A DNA stretch of 64,000 nucleotides from assembly GCF_002020355.1 (NCBI RefSeq), contig NZ_MPZV01000005.1, positions 248,001 to 312,000 on the forward strand, read 5' to 3'. Shown here piece after piece: positions 24,195-33,706 of the stretch. A model generated the notes under the pieces. It had not been told where the DNA came from, did not search any database, and saw only the letters and a program-made list of their open reading frames with translations. Each line of letters starts with the position of its first letter. The first letter of the stretch is position 1. This stretch comes from Thioclava sediminum. GTDB lineage: Bacteria > Pseudomonadota > Alphaproteobacteria > Rhodobacterales > Rhodobacteraceae. The position numbers were made by a program, and so were the translations under genes.

Positions 24195-25376
24195 ATGCCG
24201 CATCCGCTCAATCCCGCCCTCGCCGCCACCTTCCCGCCCCCGGTCATGGAGGCGCGGCGCTGGCTCGATGGGGTCGAGTTCACCGCCGATCGCCCGCTGA
24301 TCAATGTCTCTCAGGCAGCCCCTGTCGATCCGCCGCCCGAGGCGCTGCGCCAAGCCATCGCCGAGGCCGCGCTGAACGATCCGCAAGCGCATCTCTACGG
24401 CCCCGTTCTGGGCATGCCCGAGCTTCGTGCGGAACTCGCGCATCAATGGAGCCTCGCCTATGGCGGCGAGATCGCCGCGCAACAGGTCGCAATCACCCAA
24501 GGCTGCAATCAGGCGTTTTGCGCGACGCTGGCTACGCTCGCAGGTCCGGGCGACGAGGTGATCCTGCCGACCCCATGGTATTTCAATCACAAGATGTGGC
24601 TCGACATGGCGGGCGTGCAGACGGTGCCGCTGGCACCCGGCGCGGGGCTTCTGCCCGACCCGGAGGAGGCCGCCGCGAAGATCACCGGCAAGACCCGCGC
24701 GATCGTTCTGGTCTCGCCCAACAATCCGGGCGGGGCGGAATATCCGGCCGAATTGCTGCGCGCCTTCGCCGATCTGGCCAAGCGGCACAAGCTCGCACTG
24801 ATCGTGGACGAGACTTATCGCGATTTCGACTCGCGTAGCGGCGCGCCGCATGACCTGTTCTCGGATCCCGACTGGCCGCGCTATTTCATCCATCTCTACT
24901 CGTTCTCGAAGGCCTATCGGCTGACCGGGCATCGCGTCGGCGCAATCGTCGCGGGCGAGACACGCCTCGCCGAGGTCGAGAAATTCCTCGACACGGTGGC
25001 GATCTGCCCCTCGCAACTCGGCCAGATGGCCGCGCTTTGGGGCATGCTGCACCTGTCGCAATGGGTCGCGGGCGAACGCGCGGAAATCCTGCGCCGGCGC
25101 GCGGCCATGGAGGCCGCTTTCGCCGATCTGGAAGGCTGGAAGATGCTCGGCTGCGGGGCCTATTTCGCCTATGTGACGCATCCCGATCCCCGCCCCTCTC
25201 CTGATTTCGCGCAGGCTCTGGTGCGCGAAGCCGGGGTGCTGATGCTGCCCGGTACGATGTTCATGCCGCAAGGCGCAAACGGCGCCGCGCAGCAGATGCG
25301 GATCGCATTCGCCAATGTCGATACGGACGGGATCGCGGCCCTTCGCGACCGGCTGGCGGGCCTCGCGCGCGGCTAG
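24195..25376 (+). CDS. Class I/II pyridoxal-phosphate aminotransferase
   Basis: 393 residues, cytoplasmic, fold type I. Visible: ITQGCNQAFCATLATLAGPG, LPTPWYFNHKMWLD (the stacking aromatic), VLVSPNNPGG, VDETYRDF with the PLP-binding Asp/Tyr, SFSKAYRLTGHRVG with the Schiff-base lysine (about residue 240), and a C-terminal MRIAFAN (substrate-binding Arg). It transfers an amino group between an amino acid and a 2-oxo acid; which one is unknown. The ATG at 24195 follows AGAAGGAC; upstream in-frame codons are translated repeat sequence and are rejected. Confidence 0.9.
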   Translation: MPHPLNPALAATFPPPVMEARRWLDGVEFTADRPLINVSQAAPVDPPPEALRQAIAEAALNDPQAHLYGPVLGMPELRAELAHQWSLAYGGEIAAQQVAITQGCNQAFCATLATLAGPGDEVILPTPWYFNHKMWLDMAGVQTVPLAPGAGLLPDPEEAAAKITGKTRAIVLVSPNNPGGAEYPAELLRAFADLAKRHKLALIVDETYRDFDSRSGAPHDLFSDPDWPRYFIHLYSFSKAYRLTGHRVGAIVAGETRLAEVEKFLDTVAICPSQLGQMAALWGMLHLSQWVAGERAEILRRRAAMEAAFADLEGWKMLGCGAYFAYVTHPDPRPSPDFAQALVREAGVLMLPGTMFMPQGANGAAQQMRIAFANVDTDGIAALRDRLAGLARG

Positions 25377-25441
25377 CCTTGCAGGCCAGTAATCAAAGCC
25401 CTAAACAGCGCCCAACAAACAATGCCCGAGGAGGAACCCCG

Positions 25442-27283
25442 ATGAAGATGCGCAGCCACGGCAAGAGTGTCGTCGTCTGGATCTTGCTGGCCATGCTGAT
25501 CCTTGGTCTCGGCGGTTTCGGGCTACGCAATTTCTCCGGCTCGGCCAAAGCGGTCGGCGCGGTCGGCGACACCAAGATCACCGTCGACGATTACGCCCGC
25601 GCCCTGCGTCAGGAGATTCAGCAACGCAGCCAGCAGCTTGGCCAGCCGGTCACGATGGCGCAGATGCGCTCCTCCGGCGTCGACCAGCAGGTGCTGGGCA
25701 AGCTGATCGGTCAGGCCGCGATCGGCGAAGGCGCGCGGCGTCTTGGCGTGTCGGTGGGCGACCAGCAGTTGCAAAAGCAGCTCTACGACGTTCAGGCGTT
25801 CCAGAACGCCTCGGGCAAGTTCGACCGCGAAACCTATAAATTCGCGCTGCGCCAGCAGGGCTATACCGAGCCGCAATTCGAGGCTCAGCTGCGCGACGAC
25901 CTGTCCCGCTCGATCATTCAGGGCGCCGTTGCAGGGGGCGTGGATGCGCCCAAGCCGGTGGTCGACGCCTATACCAAATATGTCAGCGAGAAGCGTGGAT
26001 TCACCTGGGCCGAGGTGAGCGAAAGCGATCTGACCAAGGCGATCCCGGACCCGACCGACGATCAGCTTCAGACCTATTACAACGACCATATCGATCAGTT
26101 CACCGCGCCCCAGACGCGCGACATCACCTATGCGTGGCTCACTCCGGACATGCTGGCCGACAAGGTCAAGATCGACGACGCTACACTGAAGGCCGAATAC
26201 GAGCGCCGCGCCGACGAGTTCAAGCAGCCCGAGAAACGCCTTGTGGAGCGTCTCGTCTATTCCGACATGGACGCAGCCAAGGCCGCGAAAGCCAAGCTGG
26301 ATGGCGGCGCAACCTTCGCCGATCTCGCCAAGGATCGCGGCCTGTCGCTCGACGACGCCGATCTGGGCGATGTAACCCGTGACGATCTGGGCAAGGCTGC
26401 CGATCCGGTCTTCTCGGCTGAGAACAACAGCGTGGTCGGCCCCGTCGAGACCGATCTGGGCCCGGCCCTGTTCAAGGTGAACGGCATCATCGATGCGCAG
26501 GAAACCTCCTTTGCCGAGGCGCGCGACGAACTCGCGGGCGATGCCGAAGCCGAGAAGGCGCGCAACGAGATCGGCAAGATGAGCGAAGACCTGCAGGACC
26601 GTCTGGCAGGCGGCGCGACGCTCGAAGAGATGGCCAAGGAAACCGATATGGAGCTCGGCCAGATCGCCTACACCGCCGACAGCACCGACGGCATCGCGGG
26701 CTATGACGAGTTCCGCAAAGCGGCCGACGAGGCCACGACCGACGCCTATCCCGATCTGCAGACGCTCTCGGATGGCGGCGTCTTCGCGTTGCGCCTCAAC
26801 AAGATCGTGCCGCCCCAGCCCAAGCCCTTCGCCGATGTGAAGGACGAGGTCGCAGCGGCCTGGCGCGCCGATCAGGTGGTGCAGGCCGAAGAGGACCGCG
26901 CCAAGGAGATCGTCTCGACGGTCGAGGGCGGCAAGTCGCTGGGCGAGACCGGCGTGCTGACCACCAAGGTCGCGAGCATCGGCCGGGGCGGCTATTCCGA
27001 CGAACTGCCGCCGCCGGTGATCTCCAAGGTCTTCAAGACCGAGCCGGGCAAGCCCGCGCAGATCACCGCCAACGGCAAGGTTTATGTCTTCGTCACCGAC
27101 AAGGTCATTCCGGCGGATATGGAAGATGCCGACACCAAGCTGATCTCGGGTCAGATCGGCACCCAACTGTCGAACTCGCTGGCCAATGACCTGCTCAATT
27201 TCTACGCGACCGCCGTGGAGTCGGAGGCCGGGCTCGATCTCGACAACCAGACCGTGACCGCCGTGCAGTCGCAGATGCAGTAA
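25442..27283 (+). CDS. PpiD/SurA-like peptidyl-prolyl isomerase (periplasmic foldase)
   Basis: 613 residues, anchored by one N-terminal membrane span (VVVWILLAMLILGLGGFGL, residues about 9-28) with the bulk in the periplasm. A SurA-N-like helical region follows (VGDTKITVDDYARAL ... VDQQVLGKLIGQAAIGEGA), then a parvulin-type rotamase region at about 245-355 (EKRLVERLVYSD, GGATFADLAKDRGLS, FKVNGI) and a long C-terminal portion. PpiD-type proteins help fold and release exported proteins at the translocon. The ATG at 25442 has GAGGAACCCC before it. trpE starts 11 bases downstream, so they form an operon. Confidence 0.88.
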   Translation: MKMRSHGKSVVVWILLAMLILGLGGFGLRNFSGSAKAVGAVGDTKITVDDYARALRQEIQQRSQQLGQPVTMAQMRSSGVDQQVLGKLIGQAAIGEGARRLGVSVGDQQLQKQLYDVQAFQNASGKFDRETYKFALRQQGYTEPQFEAQLRDDLSRSIIQGAVAGGVDAPKPVVDAYTKYVSEKRGFTWAEVSESDLTKAIPDPTDDQLQTYYNDHIDQFTAPQTRDITYAWLTPDMLADKVKIDDATLKAEYERRADEFKQPEKRLVERLVYSDMDAAKAAKAKLDGGATFADLAKDRGLSLDDADLGDVTRDDLGKAADPVFSAENNSVVGPVETDLGPALFKVNGIIDAQETSFAEARDELAGDAEAEKARNEIGKMSEDLQDRLAGGATLEEMAKETDMELGQIAYTADSTDGIAGYDEFRKAADEATTDAYPDLQTLSDGGVFALRLNKIVPPQPKPFADVKDEVAAAWRADQVVQAEEDRAKEIVSTVEGGKSLGETGVLTTKVASIGRGGYSDELPPPVISKVFKTEPGKPAQITANGKVYVFVTDKVIPADMEDADTKLISGQIGTQLSNSLANDLLNFYATAVESEAGLDLDNQTVTAVQSQMQ

Positions 27284-27294
27284 GGAGGCCCGCC

Positions 27295-28806
27295 GTGGTC
27301 GCTCTCTCCCCCTCTTTCGAGGCGTTCGAGGAACGCTGGGCCAAGGGTGAAAACCAGCTGGTCTACGCGCGGCTCGCGGCCGATCTGGACACGCCTGTCT
27401 CACTGATGCTCAAGCTCGCCGAGGCGCAGCCGAATTCCTTCATGCTGGAATCGGTGACCGGCGGCGAGGTGCGCGGGCGCTACTCGATCGTCGGCATGAA
27501 GCCTGACGTGATCTGGGAATGCCGGGGCGAGCAGGCGCGGATCAACCGCTCGGCGCGCTTCGACGAGGCGTGGGAAGACCTTCCGGGCCACCCGTTCGAC
27601 AGCCTCCGGGCGCTGATCGCGGAGAGCCGCATCGAGATGCCCGACGATCTGCCCGCCGCGGCGGCAGGTCTCTTCGGCTATCTCGGCTATGACACCATCC
27701 GTCTGGTCGAAAAGCTGCCGAACGTGAACCCCGATCCGCTCGGCGTGCCCGACGCGATGCTGCTGCGCCCGTCGGTCGTGGCCGTGCTCGACGGGGTGAA
27801 GGGCGACGTGATCATCTGTGCGCCTGCCTTCCAAGCCGAGGGCAAGTCCGCGCGCGCGGCCTATGCGCAGGCCGCCGAGCGTGTCTCGGATGCGCTGCGC
27901 GATCTCGACCGCACGCCGGTAGAGAGCCGCGATCTGGGCGAGAGCCTGCAGGTCGGCGAGATGCATTCGAACTTCACCAAAGAGGGCTACATGTCCGCCG
28001 TGGAGAAGGCGAAGGACTACATCCGCGCGGGCGACATCTTCCAGGTGGTTCCGGCACAGCGCTGGTCGGCGCATTTCCCGCTGCCGCCCTTCGCGCTCTA
28101 TCGGTCGCTGCGGCGCACCAACCCCTCCCCCTTCATGTTCTTCCTGAACTTCGGGGGCTTCCAGATCGTGGGCGCTTCGCCCGAGATCCTCGTGCGCGTG
28201 CGCGAGGGCGAGGTGACGATCCGCCCGATCGCGGGCACCCGTCCGCGTGGCGCGACCCCTGCCGAGGACAAGGCGCTGGAAGAAGACCTGCTGGCCGACA
28301 AGAAAGAGCTGGCCGAGCATCTGATGCTCTTGGATCTGGGCCGCAACGATGTGGGGCGCGTCGCGAAGATCGGTTCGGTCCACCCGACCGAGAAATTTAT
28401 CATCGAGCGCTACAGCCACGTCATGCATATCGTCTCGAACGTCGTGGGCGAGCTGGCCGACGATCAGGACGCGCTCTCGGCGCTGCTGGCCGGTCTGCCC
28501 GCAGGCACCGTGTCCGGCGCGCCCAAGGTCCGCGCGATGGAGATCATCGACGAGCTGGAGCCGGAGAAACGCGGCATCTATGGCGGCGCCGTGGGTTATT
28601 TCGCAGCCAATGGCGAGATGGATATGTGCATCGCGCTGCGCACGGCGGTGGTGAAGGACAAGACGCTTTACATTCAGGCAGGCGGCGGCGTGGTCTATGA
28701 CAGCGACCCCGAGGCCGAGTGGATGGAGACGGTCAACAAGTCCAAGGCGCTGCGCAAGGCGGCCGAGGATGCGGGGCTGTTCGTAGCCACTCGCGGCAAC
28801 GGCTGA
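27295..28806 (+). CDS. trpE: Anthranilate synthase component I
   Basis: 503 residues, GTG start with TAAGGAGG at 27281-27288. It converts chorismate and ammonia to anthranilate, first step of tryptophan synthesis. The chorismate-binding domain shows AGDIFQVVPAQRWSAHFPLP, PSPFMFFLNFG, GASPEILVRV, PIAGTRPRGAT, LLADKKELAEHLMLLDLGRN and GTVSGAPKVRAMEIIDELEP; the N-terminal PSFMLESV-type feedback region is present as PNSFMLESVTGGEVRGRYS. It lies directly after the foldase gene and is separated from trpG by a convergent gene and a terminator. No leader peptide or attenuator is seen in front. Confidence 0.96.
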   Translation: MVALSPSFEAFEERWAKGENQLVYARLAADLDTPVSLMLKLAEAQPNSFMLESVTGGEVRGRYSIVGMKPDVIWECRGEQARINRSARFDEAWEDLPGHPFDSLRALIAESRIEMPDDLPAAAAGLFGYLGYDTIRLVEKLPNVNPDPLGVPDAMLLRPSVVAVLDGVKGDVIICAPAFQAEGKSARAAYAQAAERVSDALRDLDRTPVESRDLGESLQVGEMHSNFTKEGYMSAVEKAKDYIRAGDIFQVVPAQRWSAHFPLPPFALYRSLRRTNPSPFMFFLNFGGFQIVGASPEILVRVREGEVTIRPIAGTRPRGATPAEDKALEEDLLADKKELAEHLMLLDLGRNDVGRVAKIGSVHPTEKFIIERYSHVMHIVSNVVGELADDQDALSALLAGLPAGTVSGAPKVRAMEIIDELEPEKRGIYGGAVGYFAANGEMDMCIALRTAVVKDKTLYIQAGGGVVYDSDPEAEWMETVNKSKALRKAAEDAGLFVATRGNG

Positions 28807-28833
28807 GGCAGTCGCCTTTTCCCAAGCTTTGAG

Positions 28834-28859
28834 AACGCGGGCTTACTGGCCCGCGTTTT
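28834..28859 (+). terminator. Intrinsic terminator after trpE
   Basis: A 9-bp perfect stem AACGCGGGC / GCCCGCGTT (28834-28842, 28849-28857) with loop TTACTG and a following TTTT (28856-28859). It overlaps the last codons of the convergent deacetylase gene, whose stop is in the loop. Confidence 0.8.
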
Positions 28860-30624
28860 CCATTTTCGGCTCGGTGTCTGGAGTGCCAGCCGCCACGCTA
28901 TCGAGCGCCAGCGCAGAAACCGGGGTCAGCGTCACCTTGTTCTGCGCATCGACATACCAGTCCTCGATCCCCTGAACCGATTCCGGCCAGGCCGAGAGCA
29001 TCACCACGACCGAGCCGTTGCGCTCCGCCTCGAAATCGGCGCGCGCCAGCATCCGCGAGATCACTGCGGCCTTCTCGCGCCCGTCATCGATCACGCGCCA
29101 GACCTGCGCGCGCGGCAGATCGGCCGAGGTCGCGATCTGGTTGGCGCTGTCGAAGCCCTTCTTCTGGGTGACCACCCCAAGCCCGCCGCGGCTGAGCGCG
29201 GAGATCATCTGGCGCGCAAGCGGGCGGTTGTTCTGGAATTGCGGCTGCGGCGGCTCCACGACGGCGACCGCCTCGGGGATCACGTGACGCCAGGCCTCCA
29301 GCGCCACCTCGACATCTTCGGGCGCGGCGTTCGCGGGCAATCCAGCTGCGAGGATCGCGACCTCGAACCCCGCCGCGCGGAAGGCTTTCGCATCGTCAGC
29401 CGCGCCTTCGCGGGTCGGATCGATCGCGATGGTCATCGGCAGATCGCTCGCGGTGATCGTCGCCGGGTCGAGCCCGCCCGCCGCCACGCCCGGATCGATC
29501 AGCACGAGCGAGATTTGCGGCTTGTCGCTGATCGGTGCAGGGGCTGCGAATTTCTGGATCGGGTTCAGATCGGCTGCATCGACCGCCGCGACCTCGGGCA
29601 TTTCCTGCGCGGGCTGCGCGTCGGGGCCCTCCTCTGGCGCAGGCGCGGTCGAAGGCGTCACTTGCGGCAGGCGATCCACCACCACACCGGGCGCGGATTT
29701 GAACCCGCCCATCGGCTTGCCCGGCAGCGAAGGGGCGTCTTGCAACGAGAAGATGCGCGGCTTGATCGGGGCCGCATCCCCGGCTTGCGGAAGGGCCCGC
29801 CCGGCGGGCAGGTCCGGGCTTGTGGCCGGATCGCTTGATATCTCGGGCTTGTCGGCCTGCGCAGTGTCGATCCCCTCCCCCTCGGGCGGCAACTGATCGG
29901 GCGCGGGCATCTCACCGAGCGACGGGGCCGCTTGAGGCTGCGCTTCGGGGGGCGTGATCTCGGCCTCAGGCAGTGCGGGCATCTCGCTCGCCGCCACAAT
30001 CGTGTTTCCCTCATCGGCAGGCGGCGTCGCTTTCTCGGGCGCTTTCGGCGGCTGCAGGGTCACGTCGGGCAGCGCGGGCATTTCGGCTGCGGGCGCAGTT
30101 TCAGCGGTCTGCTGCGGCTGCGCTTCGGGCGCGGGCGCAGCGGCAACCTCGGGCGTGGCATCGGGCGCGGGCGCGCCTTGCAAAGAGGCAGGCGGGGCGC
30201 TGTCGGGTTGGGCCCCTGCCTCCGGCGCGACCGGCTCTGCGAGCGCCACGGCCTCCCCGTCCGCCTCGGGAAGCGGCTCGGCCATCTCGGTCGCCATCTC
30301 CGGGCGTGCGGCGCTTTGGATTTCGTCGGCACTGGGCGGCGCGAGGCTCGGCTGCGGCTCGGACACGCGCGGCGTCTTGGTCGGCGCTGAAATCGGCGCC
30401 CCGTCCGGCGTCGGCATCGAGGGCGTGCGATCGGTCGCAGGGCGCGAGAAATCGGAGCCCGCTGGCAGGTCCACATTCGCGGGTTCTTCGGGCGTCGGGC
30501 TTCCGGCGAGCTTGATCTCTGCGCCGGGCTCTTTCGGCGCCGGGAAGATCAACGACATCACGCCCGCACCAAGTACCGCGACCAGCAGACCGGCCAGTCC
30601 GCCCTTCATCACAGATCGCATCAT
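28843..30624 (-). CDS. Divergent polysaccharide deacetylase family protein (YibQ/DUF610-like)
   Basis: 593 residues. After a membrane anchor (GGLAGLLVAVLGAGVMSLIF) comes a low-complexity Pro/Ala/Glu-rich stretch of about 300 residues, then the catalytic-fold domain from about 370 on (ISLVLIDPGVAAGGLDPATI, LPMTIAIDPTREGAADDAKA, FEVAILAAGLPANAAPEDVE, and SVVVMLSAWPESVQGIEDW near the end). This resembles the divergent polysaccharide deacetylases linked to cell-envelope maintenance; canonical deacetylase metal residues are not evident. It sits on the opposite strand between trpE and trpG. The long linker probably spans the periplasm or peptidoglycan. Confidence 0.8.
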   Translation of the reverse strand: MMRSVMKGGLAGLLVAVLGAGVMSLIFPAPKEPGAEIKLAGSPTPEEPANVDLPAGSDFSRPATDRTPSMPTPDGAPISAPTKTPRVSEPQPSLAPPSADEIQSAARPEMATEMAEPLPEADGEAVALAEPVAPEAGAQPDSAPPASLQGAPAPDATPEVAAAPAPEAQPQQTAETAPAAEMPALPDVTLQPPKAPEKATPPADEGNTIVAASEMPALPEAEITPPEAQPQAAPSLGEMPAPDQLPPEGEGIDTAQADKPEISSDPATSPDLPAGRALPQAGDAAPIKPRIFSLQDAPSLPGKPMGGFKSAPGVVVDRLPQVTPSTAPAPEEGPDAQPAQEMPEVAAVDAADLNPIQKFAAPAPISDKPQISLVLIDPGVAAGGLDPATITASDLPMTIAIDPTREGAADDAKAFRAAGFEVAILAAGLPANAAPEDVEVALEAWRHVIPEAVAVVEPPQPQFQNNRPLARQMISALSRGGLGVVTQKKGFDSANQIATSADLPRAQVWRVIDDGREKAAVISRMLARADFEAERNGSVVVMLSAWPESVQGIEDWYVDAQNKVTLTPVSALALDSVAAGTPDTEPKMENAGQ

Positions 30625-30678
30625 TGCCTGCCTCCATCTTCACCGCTCTTGATGCGCGGCTTTTCCCGGGGACTGCCC

Positions 30679-30710
30679 TTGACCCCGACCCTTCGCTGAT
30701 AGCATCTATA
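30679..30710 (+). promoter_or_regulatory. Possible trpG promoter
   Basis: TTGACC (30679-30684) with weak -10 candidates TAGCAT (30700-30705, spacing 15) or TCTATA (30705-30710, spacing 20), in the 181-base gap between the divergent deacetylase and trpG starts. A small hairpin, AAGCGC-ATCG-GCGCTT at 30744-30759, lies in the leader but has no T-run, so an attenuator is not supported. Confidence 0.35.
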
Positions 30711-30805
30711 GCCCGACCCGTTCCCCGGTTCACCCCCCTTGATAAGCGCATCGGCGCTTGAGTGCATGGGGGACGCCGGGGGCCAACAAACGAAAGGGCC
30801 CGGCC

Positions 30806-31399
30806 ATGCTGCTGCTCATCGATAATTATGACAGCTTCACCTATAATTTGGTGCACTATTTTGGCGAGCTGGGCGCCGATGTGAAGGTCTGGCGCAACGA
30901 CGCGCTGAACGTGCAGGAGGCGATGGGCATGGGCGCCGAAGCGATCGTGCTGTCGCCCGGGCCTTGCGATCCCGATCAGGCGGGCATCTGCCTGCCGCTG
31001 GTGATGGCCGCGGCCGAGGCGAAGCTGCCTCTGTTCGGCGTCTGTCTGGGGCATCAGACCATCGGTCAGGCCTTTGGCGGGAAAGTCGTGCGCGCCTCCG
31101 AGATCGTGCATGGCAAGATGGGCGAGATCCGCCACGAGGGCAAAGGCTGCTTCAAGGGCCTTCCCTCTCCGCTGAAAGCGACGCGCTACCACTCGCTGAT
31201 CGTGGAGCGCGAGAGCTTGCCCGACTGCCTCGAGATCACCGCCGAGCTGGACGACGGCACGATCATGGGCCTGCGTCATCGCGAGCTGCCGATCGAGGGC
31301 GTGCAATTCCACCCGGAATCCATCGCCTCCGAGCATGGCCACGCGATGCTGAAGAATTTCCTGACAGAGGCAGGCGTCAGCCTGAAGGTGCCCGCATGA
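30806..31399 (+). CDS. trpG: Anthranilate synthase component II (glutamine amidotransferase)
   Basis: 197 residues. It splits glutamine to supply ammonia to TrpE, though some family members also serve p-aminobenzoate synthesis. Class I amidotransferase motifs: [34 protein letters not shown], the nucleophile loop [15 protein letters not shown] (Cys near 79) and the His-Glu pair in [12 protein letters not shown] near 170. The stop overlaps the trpD start by four bases (ATGA, 31396-31399), the first of four such junctions. Confidence 0.96.
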   Translation: MLLLIDNYDSFTYNLVHYFGELGADVKVWRNDALNVQEAMGMGAEAIVLSPGPCDPDQAGICLPLVMAAAEAKLPLFGVCLGHQTIGQAFGGKVVRASEIVHGKMGEIRHEGKGCFKGLPSPLKATRYHSLIVERESLPDCLEITAELDDGTIMGLRHRELPIEGVQFHPESIASEHGHAMLKNFLTEAGVSLKVPA

Positions 31400-32430
31400 G
31401 CCAACCGATGAGCGAAGCGATGAAGCCGCTGATCTTTGCGGCGTCCGAAGGTCCGCTGAGCCGCGCGCAGGCCGAAATGGCATTCCAGTTGCTGTTCGAA
31501 GGCGAAGCCTCGCCCGCACAGGTCGGCGGTTTGCTGATGGCGCTGCGGGCGCGCGGGGAATCCGTGTCGGAATATGCCGCCGCTGCCGCCGCGATGCGTG
31601 CGAAATGTGTGCCGGTGAAAGCCCCCGAGGGCGCGATGGATATCGTGGGCACCGGTGGCGACGGGATGCACACGCTCAACATCTCGACGGCTGCGGCCTT
31701 CGTCGTGGCAGGCGCGGGCGTGCCGGTGGCGAAACACGGCAACCGCGCGGCTTCGTCGAAATCGGGCACGGCGGATGTGCAATCCGAACTGGGCATCGAC
31801 GTGATGGCCGGTCCCGAGGCGACCGAGCGTGGTCTGGCCGAGGCCGGGATCGGCTTCATGATGGCGCAGATCCACCACCCCGCGATGCGCCACGTCATGC
31901 CGGTGCGTCAGGAACTGGGCTGCAAGACGATCTTCAACATCCTCGGCCCCCTGACCAACCCCGCAGGCGTGAAGCGTCAGCTGACCGGGGCTTTCGCGCC
32001 CGACCTGATCTTCCCGATGGCCGAGACGCTGCAGGTGCTCGGCTCCGAGAAGGCGTGGCTGGTGCATGGCTCGGACGGCACCGACGAGATCACCATTTGC
32101 GGCACGACCGAAGTCGCCGCGCTGGAAAATGGCCGCATCGAGTCGATCCAGATCCATCCTGAGGATGCGGGCCTGCCCGTGCACAAGTTCAAGGATCTGG
32201 TCGGCGGCACGGCGGCCGAGAACGCCACCGCCCTGCGTGCGCTGATGGATGGCGAGGCTTCGGCCTATCGCGACGCGGTGATCTTCAACGCCGCCGCCGC
32301 GCTTGTCGTGGCCGACAAGGTCGCAGACCTGAAATCCGGGGCGGAAATGGCCGCCGAAAGCATCGACAGCGGAAAAGCGAAGACCGCGCTGGAAACGCTC
32401 GCCCGCATCACGCAGGAGGTCGCCGGATGA
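31396..32430 (+). CDS. trpD: Anthranilate phosphoribosyltransferase
   Basis: 344 residues. It joins anthranilate to phosphoribosyl pyrophosphate. Motifs: [20 protein letters not shown] (PRPP loop), [20 protein letters not shown] (anthranilate site), [20 protein letters not shown], and [19 protein letters not shown]. The start codon overlaps the trpG stop and its own stop overlaps the trpC start (32427-32430), so translation is coupled along the operon. Confidence 0.97.
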   Translation: MSQPMSEAMKPLIFAASEGPLSRAQAEMAFQLLFEGEASPAQVGGLLMALRARGESVSEYAAAAAAMRAKCVPVKAPEGAMDIVGTGGDGMHTLNISTAAAFVVAGAGVPVAKHGNRAASSKSGTADVQSELGIDVMAGPEATERGLAEAGIGFMMAQIHHPAMRHVMPVRQELGCKTIFNILGPLTNPAGVKRQLTGAFAPDLIFPMAETLQVLGSEKAWLVHGSDGTDEITICGTTEVAALENGRIESIQIHPEDAGLPVHKFKDLVGGTAAENATALRALMDGEASAYRDAVIFNAAAALVVADKVADLKSGAEMAAESIDSGKAKTALETLARITQEVAG

Positions 32431-33224
32431 GCACGATCCTCGACAAGATCAAAGCCTATAAGCTGGAAGAGATCAAAGCGGCCAAGGCCGCGCGCCCGCT
32501 GAGCGAGGTTGAAGCTCAGGCCAAGGCGCAGGCGCCCACGCGCGGTTTTGCCAACGCCCTGACCGCGAAGGCGGAAACGGGCTACGGGCTGATCGCCGAG
32601 ATCAAGAAGGCCTCGCCCTCGAAAGGGCTGATCCGCCCCGATTTCGACCCGCCTTCGCTCGCGAAAGCCTATGAAGAGGGCGGCGCGGCCTGTCTGTCGG
32701 TGCTGACCGACACGCCCTCGTTCCAGGGCGCGCCCGAGTTCCTGAGTGCGGCGCGCGCGGCCTGCTCGCTGCCCGCTTTGCGCAAGGATTTCCTCTATGA
32801 CACCTATCAGGTCGCGGAAGCCCGTGCCTGGGGCGCCGATTGCATCCTGATCATCATGGCTTCGGTCGAGGATACCCTCGCCGCCGAGCTGGAAGACGCA
32901 GCCTTCGGTTGGGGCATGGATGTGCTGGTCGAAGTGCATGACATGGAAGAGACCGAACGCGCCCTCAAACACCTGAAATCGCCGCTTCTGGGCGTGAACA
33001 ACCGCAACCTGAAGACCTTCGAAGTCACGCTCGACGTGACCCGCGAACTTGCGCCGAGCATCCTCGCCGAAGGCCGCGATCTGGTCTGCGAGAGCGGCAT
33101 CTTCACCCGCGACGACATGGCCGCGATGGCCGAGGTCGGCGCGCGCCGCTTCCTGATCGGCGAAAGCCTGATGCGGCAGGACGATGTCGCAGGCGCCACC
33201 CGGACGCTTCTGGAGGTCGCATGA
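32427..33224 (+). CDS. trpC: Indole-3-glycerol-phosphate synthase
   Basis: 265 residues, a TIM barrel. It closes the indole ring in tryptophan synthesis. Motifs: [20 protein letters not shown] (catalytic Lys), [60 protein letters not shown] and [11 protein letters not shown]. There is no fused TrpF domain. ATGA overlaps both neighbours; the next gene, moaC, belongs to another pathway, which is the conserved order in this bacterial family as far as I remember. Confidence 0.97.
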   Translation: MSTILDKIKAYKLEEIKAAKAARPLSEVEAQAKAQAPTRGFANALTAKAETGYGLIAEIKKASPSKGLIRPDFDPPSLAKAYEEGGAACLSVLTDTPSFQGAPEFLSAARAACSLPALRKDFLYDTYQVAEARAWGADCILIIMASVEDTLAAELEDAAFGWGMDVLVEVHDMEETERALKHLKSPLLGVNNRNLKTFEVTLDVTRELAPSILAEGRDLVCESGIFTRDDMAAMAEVGARRFLIGESLMRQDDVAGATRTLLEVA

Positions 33225-33706
33225 GCCTGTCGCATTTCGACAAGGACGGTCAGGCCCATATGGTCGACGTCTCCGATAAGGAGGTGACCGACCGCATCGC
33301 CGTGGCCGAGGGCCGCGTGGTGATGCTACCCGAGACGCTGGACTATGTCCTGAAGGGCACCGCGAAGAAGGGGGACGTTCTGGGCATCGCACGGATCGCG
33401 GGCATTATGGCCGCGAAGAAGACCTCCGATCTGATCCCGCTCTGCCACCCTCTGCCGATCACCAAGGTCACGCTGGACCTGGAGCCCGACGAGGCCCTGC
33501 CCGGAGTGCGCATCCGCGCCACCGTGAAGACCTCCGGGCAGACCGGCGTCGAGATGGAGGCGCTGACGGCGGTCTCGGCGGCGGCGCTGACGGTCTATGA
33601 CATGCTCAAGGCGGTCGAGAAATCCATGCAGATCGAAGGTATCCGCGTCGTGCTGAAAGACGGCGGGAAATCCGGCAAATACGAGGCCGAAGGGAGCGCA
33701 TCATGA
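33221..33706 (+). CDS. moaC: Cyclic pyranopterin monophosphate synthase
   Basis: 161 residues. With MoaA it turns GTP into cyclic pyranopterin monophosphate, the first stage of molybdenum cofactor synthesis. Motifs: [73 protein letters not shown] and [17 protein letters not shown]. The length is standard. Overlaps trpC and moeA by ATGA. The cofactor is needed by SoxC, encoded later in this window. Confidence 0.97.
   Translation: MSLSHFDKDGQAHMVDVSDKEVTDRIAVAEGRVVMLPETLDYVLKGTAKKGDVLGIARIAGIMAAKKTSDLIPLCHPLPITKVTLDLEPDEALPGVRIRATVKTSGQTGVEMEALTAVSAAALTVYDMLKAVEKSMQIEGIRVVLKDGGKSGKYEAEGSAS

Noticed and set aside
30625-30805. A trp attenuator before trpG
   Set aside because: There is a small hairpin (30744-30759), but no T-run and no Trp-rich leader peptide.
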